Shown piece by piece: positions 1 through 10,613 of a DNA stretch of 45,281 nt; positions within the stretch are counted from its first letter, which is position 1, and each line of letters begins with the position of its first letter. Location of the stretch: contig NZ_PGSG01000071.1 in assembly GCF_002843305.1 (NCBI RefSeq), positions 1 through 45,281 on the forward strand, in the 5' to 3' direction. The notes beneath the pieces are model-generated. The model did no database searches, was not told the DNA's origin, and was given only the letters and a program-made list of their open reading frames with translations. A program made the position numbers and the translations under genes. This stretch comes from Streptomyces barkulensis. GTDB lineage: Bacteria; Actinomycetota; Actinomycetes; Streptomycetales; Streptomycetaceae.

Positions 1-1784
<1,784 letters not shown>

Positions 1785-1857
1785 TCAGGACGCCCGCCGG
1801 GCCGCCATGACTCCCGGACGGGGCAGCCTTCCCCGTGCCGCCCGATCCATCCGGCCC

Positions 1858-3090
1858 TCACCGCCCCTCTTCCGCCCCCGTCTCCCCGGCCACCCCCGTG
1901 ACCGCCTCCCCGACCGCCTCGCCGGCCGCCGAGAACTCGACGGCGACGACCGCCGCGTCGTCCCGCAGCCTCCCTCCGGTGTGCCGGGCGACCGCCGCCA
2001 GCAGCTCGTCCGGCAGCCGCTCGGTGGGCACCCCGCGCAGTTCCCGCAGCGTCTCGGCGAGCGGGAAGAAGCGCCCCCTGCCGTCGCGCGCCTCGTCGAT
2101 GCCGTCGGTGTGGAGCAGCAGCCGGTCCCCGGGACGCCACCGGGTGTGGACGGTCAGACCGCGTTCGTCGTCCCACCCGGCCGTGAACCCGTGCACCAGC
2201 CCCAGCGGCGGCAGCGGATCGACCGCCAGCGGCTCGCAGCCCCCGGCGGTGAGCAGCAGCGGCGGGGGATGCCCCAGGTCGACGACGCGCAGCCGCCCGC
2301 CCTCGATCTCCACCAGCGCGGCGGTGACGAACAGCTCGTCCGCCTCCGCCTCCGCCTCCGCCTCCGCGTCCGGGCCGGCGCCGCCGGCCGCCTCCCGCGC
2401 GCACCGCTCCACCGCGCGCGAGCAGCGTCCGGCCACGGTCGTCAGAGCGGACTCGTACTGGGCCGCCTCCCGGAAGGCGCCCAGCACCGCGGCGGCCGTA
2501 CGGATCGCGGGCAGACCCTTGCCGCGCACATCGCCGATGATCAGCCGGGTGCGGTCCGGGCGGACCACGACCTCGTACAGGTCACCGCCGATCAGCGTGT
2601 CGGACTCGGCGGCGCTGTACCTGGCCGCCAGGCGCAGCCCGTCCGTGCGGCGCGGCACCGGGGAGAGGAGGGCGAGCTGGGCCGCCTCGGCGACCTGCCG
2701 GATCCGGACGAGCTGACCCTCGCGCCGCCGCCGGACCGCCGCCGCCACCAGGCCGGCCGCACTCACCACCGCCAGTGAGACCAGTGCGGTCGTGGAGGTG
2801 TCCGTCTCGGCCGTGACCGGTTCGAAGGAGGTGGCCAGCCCGAGGGCCAGGGCGGCGGCGGAGACGGCGAGCACGTCGCGCGGGCGCCCGCGGACCGCGG
2901 CGAGCGCGGGTGCCGGGGTGAGCAGGGAGCCGGCGTGCGCGACGCGGCCGTGGAGCCCGTCGGTGACCTCGATGACGGCGACCGCGAGAACGAGCAGCCA
3001 GGGAAGGAGGAGCCAGACCCACAACCGCCCCCACAGGCTCTCCCAGAGCCTCGCGGAGACCCGCGCGAGCCCCGCGCGCGGAGTGCGCAT
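1858..3090 (-). CDS. Membrane-bound SpoIIE-family PP2C protein phosphatase
   Basis: Predicted serine/threonine phosphatase of the PPM/SpoIIE type, probably acting on an anti-anti-sigma factor. About three hydrophobic helices fill the first 120 residues (for example WLLLPWLLVLAVAVIEV), followed by a cytosolic SpoIIE domain with GGDLYEVVV, IIGDVRGKG and a C-terminal RDDAAVVAVEF containing metal-binding aspartates. I chose the ATG at 3090 because AAGGA lies 7 nt upstream; an in-frame ATG at 3126 gives 12 more residues but has a poor ribosome site. The gene is transcribed toward dnaK and away from the HdrD-like gene. A run of EA dipeptides in the catalytic domain comes from a hexanucleotide repeat (2342-2371). 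Target unknown. Confidence 0.9.
   Translation of the reverse strand: MRTPRAGLARVSARLWESLWGRLWVWLLLPWLLVLAVAVIEVTDGLHGRVAHAGSLLTPAPALAAVRGRPRDVLAVSAAALALGLATSFEPVTAETDTSTTALVSLAVVSAAGLVAAAVRRRREGQLVRIRQVAEAAQLALLSPVPRRTDGLRLAARYSAAESDTLIGGDLYEVVVRPDRTRLIIGDVRGKGLPAIRTAAAVLGAFREAAQYESALTTVAGRCSRAVERCAREAAGGAGPDAEAEAEAEADELFVTAALVEIEGGRLRVVDLGHPPPLLLTAGGCEPLAVDPLPPLGLVHGFTAGWDDERGLTVHTRWRPGDRLLLHTDGIDEARDGRGRFFPLAETLRELRGVPTERLPDELLAAVARHTGGRLRDDAAVVAVEFSAAGEAVGEAVTGVAGETGAEEGR
2342..2371 (+). repeat. In-frame hexanucleotide repeat in the phosphatase gene
   Basis: Four copies of GCCTCC followed by GCGTCC. On the coding (minus) strand it encodes alternating Glu-Ala ending the acidic loop EAEAEAEA. 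Copy number can change without breaking the frame. Confidence 0.85.
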
Positions 3091-3323
3091 AGGGACTTCC
3101 TTCCCGGCCACGGGAAACGAACGCATCCCTTTTTACCGCATTCGACACCGATTCGGAGGATGAGATACGGGAGGTCTATAGGATGGATCCACCCTTCCGT
3201 TCCCGGGCCCTCCCCGAGGCCCCGCGGCCACCTCCCGGGCAAGGGCCGCCTCAGCGACGCAGATCACCGTACGAGTGGCTACAGACGGCCTCTGTTCATG
3301 GGTAGTCTCGAACAGATCGGATA

Positions 3324-3342
3324 AGTTACCGCTTAGTAAGCT
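3324..3342. promoter_or_regulatory. Palindromic site upstream of the HdrD-like gene
   Basis: TTAC-N6-GTAA with a nested perfect palindrome CTTAGTAAG, the only AT-rich symmetric motif in the 290-bp intergenic region, about 40 bp before the start codon of the iron-sulfur protein. It resembles a TetR-type operator, but I cannot name the regulator. Confidence 0.3.
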
Positions 3343-3382
3343 TGCAGCCGCAGGCACCGCCCCGCAGGTTCGAGGAGCCGCC

Positions 3383-5659
3383 ATGCAACTCGCCGCGATC
3401 GTCGTCTCGCTGGTACTCACCGCGGTCGGCGTTGCGCTCTTGGCACGCGCCGTCGCGCAGATCTACCGCTTCGTGAGGCTCGGCCAGTCCGTACCGGCGG
3501 GCAGTCGGACCGACGACCCGAAGCAGCGCACGATCACCCTGGTCAAGGAGTTCCTCGGCCACACCCGGATGAACCGGTGGGGGATCGTCGGCTTCGCCCA
3601 CTGGTTCGTCGCGATCGGCTTCCTGACCCTTCCGCCGACCCTGGCCCAGGCTTACGGGCAGCTCTTCCAGGCCGACTGGGTCCTCCCCGTCCTCGGCGGC
3701 TTCCTGCCGTTCGAGATGTACATCGAGTTCATCGGCCTGATGACGGTCGCCGGCATCCTGGTGCTGATCGCGATCCGGCTGCTGAACCTGCCCACCCGCC
3801 CCGGCCGCAAGTCCCGCTTCGCCGGTTCGACCGCCTGGCAGGCGTACTTCGTCGAGTACGTCATCCTCACCATCGGCCTGGCGATCCTGGTGCTGCGCGG
3901 CCTGGAGGGCGCGATCCACCACGTCGAGGGCTACGAGGCGGCGTACTTCGTCTCCTACCCGCTGGTCGAGGCCTTCGACGGGCTGGAGACCGGCACGCTG
4001 CAGAACCTGATCTACTTCACCGCGATGATCAAGATCAGCGTCTCGCTGATCTGGATGATCACGGTGTCGCTCAACATCACCATGGGCGTCGCCTGGCACC
4101 GCTTCCTGGCGTTCCCCAACATCTGGTTCAAGCGCGAGTCCAGCGGCGACGTGGCGCTCGGCGCCCTCCAGCCGATGACCTCGGGCGGCAAGCCGATCGA
4201 CTTCGAGGACCCGGGCGAGGACGACACCTTCGGCGTCTCCCAGGTCGAGCAGTTCTCCTGGAAGGGCATCCTCGACTTCTCCACCTGCACCGAGTGCGGC
4301 CGCTGCCAGTCCCAGTGCCCCGCCTGGAACACCGGCAAGCCGCTGTCTCCCAAGCTGCTGATCATGTCGCTGCGCGACCACGCGCACGCCAAGGCCCCCT
4401 ACCTGCTGGCCGGCGGCGGCAAGGACATGGAGGGCGAGGAGAAGGCCACCGAGGAGCAGCTGAAGGACGTTCCCGCCGCCGCCCTGGCCGAGGCCGAGCG
4501 CCCGCTGGTCGGGACGCTGGAGGAGAACGGCGTCATCGACCCGGACGTGCTGTGGTCCTGCACCACCTGCGGCGCCTGCGTCGAGCAGTGCCCCGTCGAC
4601 ATCGAGCACGTCGACCACATCGTCGACATGCGCCGCTACCAGGTGATGATCGAGTCCTCGTTCCCGTCCGAGGCGGGCACGATGCTCAAGAACCTGGAGA
4701 AGAAGGGCAACCCCTGGGGGCTGGCCAAGAAGCAGCGGCTGGAGTGGACCAAGGAGCTTCAGCGGGAGACAGGCTTCGAGGTCCCGGTCGTCGGCAAGGA
4801 CATCGAGGACCTCACCGAGGTCGAGTACCTGTACTGGGTCGGCTGCGCCGGCGCCCTGGAGGACCGGGCCAAGAAGACCACCAAGGCCTTCGCCGAGCTG
4901 CTGCACATCGCGGGCGTGAAGTTCGCGATCATGGGCGGCGACGAGAAGTGCAGCGGTGACTCCCCCCGCCGCCTGGGCAACGAGTTCCTCTTCCAGCAGC
5001 TCGGCGCCGAGAACGTGGCCATGCTGAACATGGCCTTCGGCGAGGACGAGGACGAGGGCGTCACCGTCGAACGGTCCAAGAAGAAGATCGTCGCGACCTG
5101 CCCGCACTGCTTCAACACGATCGCCAACGAGTACCCGCAGCTCGGCGGGCACTACGAGGTCATCCACCACACCCAGCTGCTCCAGCACCTCATCGACGAG
5201 GGACGCCTGGTGCCGGTCACGCCGGTCGAGGGTCTGATCACCTACCACGACCCGTGCTACCTGGGCCGCCACAACAAGGTCTACACGCCGCCGCGCGAGA
5301 TCATCGGCAAGGTGCCCGGCCTGCGCAACGAGGAGATGCACCGCCACAAGGAGCGGGGCTTCTGCTGCGGCGCCGGCGGCGCGCGGATGTGGATGGAGGA
5401 GCGCATCGGCAAGCGCATCAACACCGAGCGCGTGGACGAGGCGCTGTCGCTGAACCCGGACATCGTCTCCACCGCCTGCCCGTTCTGCCTGGTGATGCTG
5501 ACCGACTCGGTCAACGGCAAGAAGAACGAGGGCAAGGCCAAGGAGAACGTCCAGGTCGTGGACGTCGCCCAGCTCCTGCTGGAGTCGGTCAAAACCCCGG
5601 CGGAGCCGGAGGGCCCGGCCGGCACGGAGCCGGCTCCCGAGCCCGAGCCCGCCTCCTAG
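3383..5659 (+). CDS. Membrane-anchored Fe-S oxidoreductase, HdrD/GlpC-like fusion
   Basis: A 758-residue fusion likely to pass electrons between a membrane pool and a soluble redox partner. Residues 1-240 hold about five to six membrane helices resembling the nitrate reductase gamma/HdrE cytochrome b module. Two 4Fe-4S motifs follow: CTECGRCQSQCP (302-313) and CTTCGACVEQCP (393-404). The C-terminal half has two CCG domains, with GCAGALED, YHDPCYLGRHN and FCCGAGG, typical of heterodisulfide reductase subunit D and glycolate oxidase GlpC. The ATG at 3383 has GAGGAG 5 nt upstream; an upstream in-frame start exists but lacks one. The protein ends in an acidic/proline tail. Its donor and acceptor cannot be read from the sequence; it is monocistronic and followed by a strong terminator. 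Confidence 0.9.
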   Translation: MQLAAIVVSLVLTAVGVALLARAVAQIYRFVRLGQSVPAGSRTDDPKQRTITLVKEFLGHTRMNRWGIVGFAHWFVAIGFLTLPPTLAQAYGQLFQADWVLPVLGGFLPFEMYIEFIGLMTVAGILVLIAIRLLNLPTRPGRKSRFAGSTAWQAYFVEYVILTIGLAILVLRGLEGAIHHVEGYEAAYFVSYPLVEAFDGLETGTLQNLIYFTAMIKISVSLIWMITVSLNITMGVAWHRFLAFPNIWFKRESSGDVALGALQPMTSGGKPIDFEDPGEDDTFGVSQVEQFSWKGILDFSTCTECGRCQSQCPAWNTGKPLSPKLLIMSLRDHAHAKAPYLLAGGGKDMEGEEKATEEQLKDVPAAALAEAERPLVGTLEENGVIDPDVLWSCTTCGACVEQCPVDIEHVDHIVDMRRYQVMIESSFPSEAGTMLKNLEKKGNPWGLAKKQRLEWTKELQRETGFEVPVVGKDIEDLTEVEYLYWVGCAGALEDRAKKTTKAFAELLHIAGVKFAIMGGDEKCSGDSPRRLGNEFLFQQLGAENVAMLNMAFGEDEDEGVTVERSKKKIVATCPHCFNTIANEYPQLGGHYEVIHHTQLLQHLIDEGRLVPVTPVEGLITYHDPCYLGRHNKVYTPPREIIGKVPGLRNEEMHRHKERGFCCGAGGARMWMEERIGKRINTERVDEALSLNPDIVSTACPFCLVMLTDSVNGKKNEGKAKENVQVVDVAQLLLESVKTPAEPEGPAGTEPAPEPEPAS

Positions 5660-5697
5660 CGGTCACGCTCCGGGCAGCACGCCGGGCAGTACGCAAG

Positions 5698-5742
5698 ACG
5701 GCGGAGGCCGGTCCCGCGGGATGCGGGACCGGCCTCCGCCGT
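5698..5742. terminator. Strong terminator hairpin after the HdrD-like gene
   Basis: Perfect 20-bp inverted repeat (arms 5698-5717 and 5723-5742) with a 5-nt loop. It lies between two convergent genes, so it probably serves both directions. No T-tract, as is usual in Streptomyces. Confidence 0.9.
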
Positions 5743-5791
5743 TCTGCGTCCTCCGGCCGTGCCGTCCCGGCCCGGCCCTTCTCCCGGCTCC

Positions 5792-6343
5792 TCAGTCCTC
5801 GCCGAACCACTCGTCCAGGACGGTGTCGAACTCCTCGTCCCACTCCTTCAGGACCTTCCGGGAGGGTGCGTCGACGTCGGCCTCGTACCAGCGGCGGGCG
5901 GTCGTGCAGACCGACACGGAGAACCGGCGCCCGAAGCGCGGAAGGTCCGTCTCGACCGCACCGATCTCGTCCCAGGGGAACCGGGCCTCCTCGCCGTCCA
6001 GCCGGAACACCACCCCGAAACGGCCGGCGGCTATCGAGCCGCGGCGGTCGGACGCCTCGAAGGCGGGTTCGCCGTCCTCGTCCCCGTCCTGCTCGCCGTC
6101 CCCCTCCTCCCGGTCGCCGGGCTCCTGCCCACCGGCGGGCTGCTGGTCACCGGCGGTCTCCTCGGCGGCCTCCTCCGAGGCGGCCTCCCCGGCAGGGGTC
6201 TCCTCCTGCTTCTGCTCCACCTCCTCGTCGGCGGCCTCCTCACCGGCCCGGTCGGGGCTCGGCGGAGCGAGGCCGGGGATGTAGGCCGGATCGGTGCCGG
6301 CTGCGGTTACGGGCGGGATGACCGGACCTCTGAGCTGTTCCAC
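5792..6343 (-). CDS. Conserved actinobacterial protein with acidic linker
   Basis: About 183 residues in three parts: a short N-terminal segment (EQLRGPVIPP, YIPGLAPP), a long Glu/Ala/Gly-rich linker, and a C-terminal ~85-residue domain (DRRGSIAAGRFGVVFRL, FPWDEIGAVETDL, RRWYEADVDAP, DTVLDEWF). The last resembles a pleckstrin-like beta domain found in small hypothetical proteins of Streptomyces; I know no function. The start is uncertain: I chose the GTG at 6343 because the conserved sequence begins there, but its ribosome site is weak. The in-frame TTG at 6484 would add a basic, low-complexity extension and looks unlikely. It converges on the HdrD-like gene. Confidence 0.7.
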   Translation of the reverse strand: MEQLRGPVIPPVTAAGTDPAYIPGLAPPSPDRAGEEAADEEVEQKQEETPAGEAASEEAAEETAGDQQPAGGQEPGDREEGDGEQDGDEDGEPAFEASDRRGSIAAGRFGVVFRLDGEEARFPWDEIGAVETDLPRFGRRFSVSVCTTARRWYEADVDAPSRKVLKEWDEEFDTVLDEWFGED

Positions 6344-6565
6344 GGCGGGCAGTATGGCCGACGAACCCGTACCGGCGACAGACGGTCCCGTGCCCGGCCG
6401 GTGAAGAAACTTCCGCCTCCCGTACAACCCCGGCGCACCCCCGGAGGTCTCCTGTTGGCCACCTCCGCGTGAATTCCTGGCCAACGCCCGGCGAAGCGGG
6501 CGGATTTGGCCACATCAGTCCGGGATGCCTGGCGGCATCCTCCTCGTGCAGCAGGAGAGTTCCGA

Positions 6566-8038
6566 GTGCACAATCGTTTCCGTACGGCCCTCGCGGCCGC
6601 GACCGTTGCGGCCCTGACCGGCGGTCTGGTGGCCGCCACCGCCGGCACGGCCGCCGCCGAAGGCGACCGCCCGACCGCCGACTTCAACGGCGACGGCTAC
6701 CGCGACCTCGCCGTCTCGGCCCCCCTCGCCACCGTCGACGGCCAGAAGAACGCGGGCCAGGTCGTGGTGCTCTACGGCTCCGCCGCGGGCATCACCACCA
6801 CCTCCAAGCGCACCGTCATCAGCCAGGACAGCCCCGGGGTGCCCGGTGTCCCCGAGGCCGGCGACCGCTTCGGCCTCGACACCACCGCGGCCGACTTCAA
6901 CAACGACGGCTTCACCGACCTCGCCGTCGGCGCCCCGTACGAGAAGGTCGGCGACGACGTCAACGGCGGCACGATCCAGATCATCTGGGGCTCCGCCTCG
7001 GGTCTGTACGGGGGCACCACCGTCCCCGACCCCTCGCCGAGCTCCCACGACCGCTTCGGCTACGTGCTGGACGCCGCCGACTACGACGGCGACGACAAGG
7101 CCGACCTGGCCGTCGGCACCAGCTCTTCCTACGTCCGCGTCTTCCGCGGCGGCTTCGGCAAGGGCAAGGGGGAGCACGGCGGCGCCTACGGTGTCCGTCC
7201 CGCCATCCTCAGCGGAGCCGACACCGGCCCGAAGAACCTCCACTCCGGCGACGTCAACGGCGACGACATCGCCGACCTGGTGGTGGACGGCTTCGAGCGG
7301 GACTCCAGTGACGGCGAGTACCACTGGAACGCCAACTACTACGTCCCCGGCTCCGCCTCCGGTCTGACCGCGAGCGGCCAGCAGAAGCTCCCCGCCGGCC
7401 TGATCACCGACATCGGCGACGTCAACAGCGACGGCTTCGGCGACATCGTCATCGGCATGCACTTCGACTCCGACTCCGGCGTCCCCGGCAGCCGCACCGG
7501 CGGTCTGGTCAACGTCCTCCACGGCTCCCCCTCCGGCCCCAACGGCAACCGCCAGTCCTTCACCCAGGACTCCCCCGGCATCCCCGGCGGCTCGGAGCGG
7601 TACGACAGCTTCGGCTCCGAACTGGACCTGGGCGACGTCAACGGCGACGGCCACCTCGACCTGGCCGTCGGCGCCCCCGGCGAGTCCCTGGGCGACGTGC
7701 AGTACACCGGTGCGGTCGTCGTCCTGTACGGCGCGGCGGACGGCTCCGGCCTCACCGGCTCCGGCTCGCAGTTCATCCACCAGGACACCCCCGGCATCCC
7801 CGGCGGCAACGAGACCGACGACCAGTTCGGCAGCGACGTCCACCTCGCCGACATGAACGGCGACGGCCTGGCGGACCTGACGGTCGGCGCCCTGGGCGAG
7901 AACAACGGCAACGGCGCTGTCACCGCGCTCCGTTCCGACGGGACGCAGATCGCCGGCGGCGGCTACTTCCTCTCCGTCAGCAGGGTGGGCGTCTCCACGG
8001 CCGGCACCCCGCTGTTCGGCGTCAACTTCGCCGGCTGA
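6566..8038 (+). CDS. Secreted FG-GAP/VCBS repeat protein (integrin-like beta-propeller)
   Basis: A 490-residue exported protein. It opens with an n-region (HNRFRT), a hydrophobic core and an AAA cleavage region near residue 30, a Sec signal peptide. It then carries seven calcium-loop repeats: DFNGDGYRDL, DFNNDGFTDL, DYDGDDKADL, DVNGDDIADL, DVNSDGFGDI, DVNGDGHLDL and DMNGDGLADL. Seven blades fit a complete FG-GAP propeller. I chose the GTG at 6566 because AGGAG is 8 nt upstream and the signal peptide begins cleanly there. The C-terminus has no obvious anchor or LPXTG. Ligand unknown; related Streptomyces proteins are annotated only as integrin-like. A long-stem terminator follows. Confidence 0.92.
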   Translation: MHNRFRTALAAATVAALTGGLVAATAGTAAAEGDRPTADFNGDGYRDLAVSAPLATVDGQKNAGQVVVLYGSAAGITTTSKRTVISQDSPGVPGVPEAGDRFGLDTTAADFNNDGFTDLAVGAPYEKVGDDVNGGTIQIIWGSASGLYGGTTVPDPSPSSHDRFGYVLDAADYDGDDKADLAVGTSSSYVRVFRGGFGKGKGEHGGAYGVRPAILSGADTGPKNLHSGDVNGDDIADLVVDGFERDSSDGEYHWNANYYVPGSASGLTASGQQKLPAGLITDIGDVNSDGFGDIVIGMHFDSDSGVPGSRTGGLVNVLHGSPSGPNGNRQSFTQDSPGIPGGSERYDSFGSELDLGDVNGDGHLDLAVGAPGESLGDVQYTGAVVVLYGAADGSGLTGSGSQFIHQDTPGIPGGNETDDQFGSDVHLADMNGDGLADLTVGALGENNGNGAVTALRSDGTQIAGGGYFLSVSRVGVSTAGTPLFGVNFAG

Positions 8039-8140
8039 CGCCCTCCGCGTCACCTCGGCCGCCACTCCGGCCGCCGCTTCGGCGGCGTTTCGGCGACACT
8101 TCGGCGGCCTTTCGGCGGCACTTCTGTGCACACGCGCCCC

Positions 8141-8172
8141 CGTGGGGCCCGGTCGACGGACCGGGCCCCACG
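8141..8172 (+). terminator. Terminator of the FG-GAP gene
   Basis: Perfect 14-bp inverted repeat (8141-8154 and 8159-8172) with tetraloop GACG, about 100 bp downstream of the stop codon. The DNA between holds repeats of TTCGGCGGC. Confidence 0.85.
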
Positions 8173-8210
8173 GCCGTCCCCTACGGGCAACCCCACCCCC
8201 GCCCGGGGGC

Positions 8211-8237
8211 ATCCCCCACGGGGTCCCCCTGGGGGAT
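8211..8237. repeat. Second inverted repeat before the Yip1 gene
   Basis: ATCCCCCA and TGGGGGAT arms enclosing a nested GGGG/CCCC pairing. It follows the terminator at 8141 and could be a back-up terminator or a leader structure. Confidence 0.5.
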
Positions 8238-8316
8238 GTCACAGCTCGGCGGCAATGCGCGGCCCGCCGCCCGGCCCACGACACCCCGTACGGCCGGACA
8301 CGGTACGTTCGAAGGC

Positions 8317-9279
8317 GTGGCTGGATTCAGGATGGGACACGGCCGGGATCCCCGGAACGCACGACAGCAAGGGCACCGCCCCCCGCAGCAGGCTCCCGGC
8401 ACACCCGGGCAGCCGCCGTACGCGCCTCCCGCGCAGCCGGGGCAGCAACCCGTACAGCCCGGTCGGCCCGGGCACACCCTCTGGCGCCAGGGCGGCGGAC
8501 GGCACGGCGAGCCGGAGTACTTCGGCGAGCCGGGCCACGGCGGCCACCACCCCGGACACGGCGGACAGGTGCGCCCGCCCGCGCACGACCCCGCCAACAA
8601 CCCCGGGCACACCCAGATGTTCAGCTTCGGCGAGGCCCCCGACCACGGCCACCCCCCGCAGCCGGGCCACCCGGTCGGCGACGGCTACACCGACGGCGGC
8701 ACCTACGCGGCGGGCCAGCCGCCCGTGGCGCCCTCCGGCCCGCGGCTGCACTGGAAGCAGCTGCTGAGCGGCATCGTGCTGCGCCCCGGCGCCACCTTCT
8801 GGCAGATGCGCGACCACTCGGTGTGGGGCCCGGCGCTCATCGTCACCTTCGTCTACGGCCTGCTCGCCGTCTTCGGCTTCGACCGGGCCCGCGAGGACGC
8901 GATCAACTCCACGCTCTCCAACGCGATCCCGTTCGTGCTGATCACCGGTGTGGCCGTCGTCGTCTCCGCCCTGCTGATGGGCGTGGTCACCCACACCCTG
9001 GCCCGCCAGCTCGGCGGTGAGGGACTGTGGGCGCCGACCGTCGGCCTGTCCATGCTGATCATGACGATCACGGACGCGCCGCGGCTGCTGCTGGCGATGT
9101 TCCTGGGCGGCAGCGCCACGGTGGTCCAGGTCGTCGGCTGGATCACCCTGCTCGCGGCGGGCGTGCTGCTCACCTCGATGGTCCGCCGCTCGCACGACCT
9201 GCCCTGGCCGAAGGCGCTGGGCGCCTGTGCGATCCAGCTGATCGCGCTGCTGGCGCTGTTCAAGCTCGGCACCCTGTAG
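8317..9279 (+). CDS. Yip1-family integral membrane protein
   Basis: About 320 residues. Residues 1-140 are disordered, rich in Pro, Gly, Gln and His; the rest is a membrane domain opening with LLSGIVLRPGATFWQMRD and containing about five helices, matching bacterial Yip1/YIF1-like proteins of unknown function. The GTG at 8317 fits the usual VAGFR-type start in Streptomyces homologues. It has no proper Shine-Dalgarno; TACGTT lies 7 nt upstream (8304-8309), so the message may be leaderless. An in-frame ATG at 8236 would add residues unlike the family. Convergent with the phosphoribosyltransferase gene across a strong terminator. Confidence 0.85.
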   Translation: MAGFRMGHGRDPRNARQQGHRPPQQAPGTPGQPPYAPPAQPGQQPVQPGRPGHTLWRQGGGRHGEPEYFGEPGHGGHHPGHGGQVRPPAHDPANNPGHTQMFSFGEAPDHGHPPQPGHPVGDGYTDGGTYAAGQPPVAPSGPRLHWKQLLSGIVLRPGATFWQMRDHSVWGPALIVTFVYGLLAVFGFDRAREDAINSTLSNAIPFVLITGVAVVVSALLMGVVTHTLARQLGGEGLWAPTVGLSMLIMTITDAPRLLLAMFLGGSATVVQVVGWITLLAAGVLLTSMVRRSHDLPWPKALGACAIQLIALLALFKLGTL

Positions 9280-9320
9280 GGCGCGGCGGGTACGGCCCGT
9301 ACGCCCGCACACGCTGCCCG

Positions 9321-9364
9321 CACGTGAAGGGGGCCCGCGCACCGGCGCGGGCCCCCTTCACGTG
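9321..9364. terminator. Bidirectional terminator
   Basis: Perfect 20-bp inverted repeat (9321-9340 and 9345-9364) with a 4-nt loop, between two convergent genes. Confidence 0.92.
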
Positions 9365-9382
9365 TCAGGCATGTCAGGCATC

Positions 9383-9880
9383 TCAGGAGTCGAGAACCTG
9401 CCCCTCCCGCCGTACGACCGGCGGTTCCACACTCCACGGGAAGTCGATCCAGCGATCGGTGCGCTTCCACACGTACTCGCACTTCACCAGCGACCGCGGC
9501 TTCTCGTAGACCACCGCGGACCGCACCTCGGCCACATGCTCGGCGCAGAAGTCGTGCACCAGCTTGAGCGTCCTGCCGCTGTCGGCGACGTCGTCGGCGA
9601 CCAGGACCCTCTTCTCGCTCAGGTCGACGACGTTGGGCACCGGCGGCAGCATGACGGGCATCTCCAGCGTCGTGCCGACGCCGGTGTAGAACTCCACGTT
9701 CATCACATGCAGGTTCTTCACGTCCAGCGCGTAGCCGAGCCCTCCGGCGACGAACAGCCCGCCGCGCGCGATGGACAGGATCATGTCCGGCTCGTAGCCG
9801 TCGTCCGCGACGGTCCGCGCCAGCTCCCGGATCGCCCGCCCGAACAGCTCGTAGGTCAGATTCTCCCGCTCGTCGCCCAT
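9383..9880 (-). CDS. Phosphoribosyltransferase, type I fold
   Basis: A 165-residue cytosolic enzyme expected to transfer a base to or from PRPP. The PRPP-binding motif VLVADDVADSGRTL occupies residues 92-105 and the hydrophobic SIARGGLFVAG strand-loop is at 36-46. This length and pattern match the xanthine/hypoxanthine-type transferases next to dcd in many actinobacteria, so purine salvage is likely, but the base is not determined. ATG at 9880 has GGAGAGG upstream. It lies 63 bp after dcd on the same strand with no terminator, so the two nucleotide-metabolism genes probably share a transcript. The spacer is an array of heptamers containing GGAG. Confidence 0.9.
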   Translation of the reverse strand: MGDERENLTYELFGRAIRELARTVADDGYEPDMILSIARGGLFVAGGLGYALDVKNLHVMNVEFYTGVGTTLEMPVMLPPVPNVVDLSEKRVLVADDVADSGRTLKLVHDFCAEHVAEVRSAVVYEKPRSLVKCEYVWKRTDRWIDFPWSVEPPVVRREGQVLDS

Positions 9881-9890
9881 GTGCCTCTCC

Positions 9891-9946
9891 TCGCTCCTCG
9901 CTCCTCGCTCCTGGCTCCTGGCTGCCCGCTGTCCGCTGTCCGCTCA
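9891..9946 (-). repeat. Array of eight 7-nt units between dcd and the PRTase gene
   Basis: Plus strand units TCGCTCC (three copies), TGGCTCC, TGGCTGC, CCGCTGT (two copies) and CCGCTCA. On the transcribed strand the first units read GGAGCGA, a row of Shine-Dalgarno-like cores running up to the PRTase ribosome site. The array overlaps the dcd stop codon. Confidence 0.85.
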
Positions 9947-10519
9947 GACCTGCGTGCGGTGGAAGTTCAGATAGGAGCGCGAGGGCGTCGGGCCGCGCTG
10001 CCCCTGGTAGCGGGAGCCGTAGCGGGCGGAGCCGTATGGGTGCTCGGCGGGCGAGGAGAGACGGAACATGCACAGCTGCCCGATCTTCATTCCGGGCCAG
10101 AGCTTGATCGGCAACGTCGCCACGTTCGACAGCTCCAGCGTCACATGTCCGGAGAAGCCGGGGTCGATGAAGCCGGCCGTGGAGTGCGTCAGCAGGCCCA
10201 GCCGCCCCAGCGAGCTCTTGCCCTCCAGCCGGGAGGCGATGTCGTCGGGCAGGGTGACGACCTCGTAGGTGGAGGCCAGCACGAACTCGCCCGGGTGGAG
10301 GATGAACGGCTCGTCCCCCTCCGGCTCGATCAGCCGCGTCAGGTCGGACTGCTCGACCGCGGGGTCGATGTGGGGGTAGCGGTGGTTCTCGAACACCCGG
10401 AAGAAGCGGTCCAGCCGCACGTCGATGCTGGACGGCTGCACCATCGCCGGGTCGTACGGATCGATCCTCACCCGCCCGGAGTCGACCTCGGCCCGGATGT
10501 CCTTGTCTGAGAGAAGCAC
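9944..10519 (-). CDS. dcd: dCTP deaminase
   Basis: A 191-residue enzyme that deaminates dCTP to dUTP, feeding dTMP synthesis. Diagnostic stretches are [20 protein letters not shown] (99-108), [17 protein letters not shown] with the likely catalytic Glu129, and [12 protein letters not shown]. The GTG at 10519 gives the family start [11 protein letters not shown]; there is no Shine-Dalgarno, but TACGCT sits 7 nt upstream, so translation is probably leaderless. Mycobacterial homologues also hydrolyse dUTP; I cannot tell whether this one does. Followed by the phosphoribosyltransferase gene on the same strand. Confidence 0.97.
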   Translation of the reverse strand: MLLSDKDIRAEVDSGRVRIDPYDPAMVQPSSIDVRLDRFFRVFENHRYPHIDPAVEQSDLTRLIEPEGDEPFILHPGEFVLASTYEVVTLPDDIASRLEGKSSLGRLGLLTHSTAGFIDPGFSGHVTLELSNVATLPIKLWPGMKIGQLCMFRLSSPAEHPYGSARYGSRYQGQRGPTPSRSYLNFHRTQV

Positions 10520-10526
10520 GACGTCG

Positions 10527-10532
10527 AGCGTA
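10527..10532 (-). promoter_or_regulatory. -10 element of a leaderless dcd promoter
   Basis: TACGCT on the minus strand, 7 nt before the GTG start. This places +1 at the start codon. No clear -35. Confidence 0.6.
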
Positions 10533-10613
10533 CAGACAGCGGGCCCGGCGCCTGCGCACCGGGCCCGCGTGCCCTCACCCGTCACGACCGCTCACCACGG
10601 CCGCCTCGACACC

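Noticed and set aside
3326..5347. 673-codon open frame opposite the HdrD-like gene
   Set aside because: Shadow frame; no ribosome site, no recognisable motif, and the sense gene has clear Fe-S motifs.
6515..8284. 589-codon frame opposite the FG-GAP gene
   Set aside because: Reverse-frame shadow; the sense strand encodes seven regular calcium loops.
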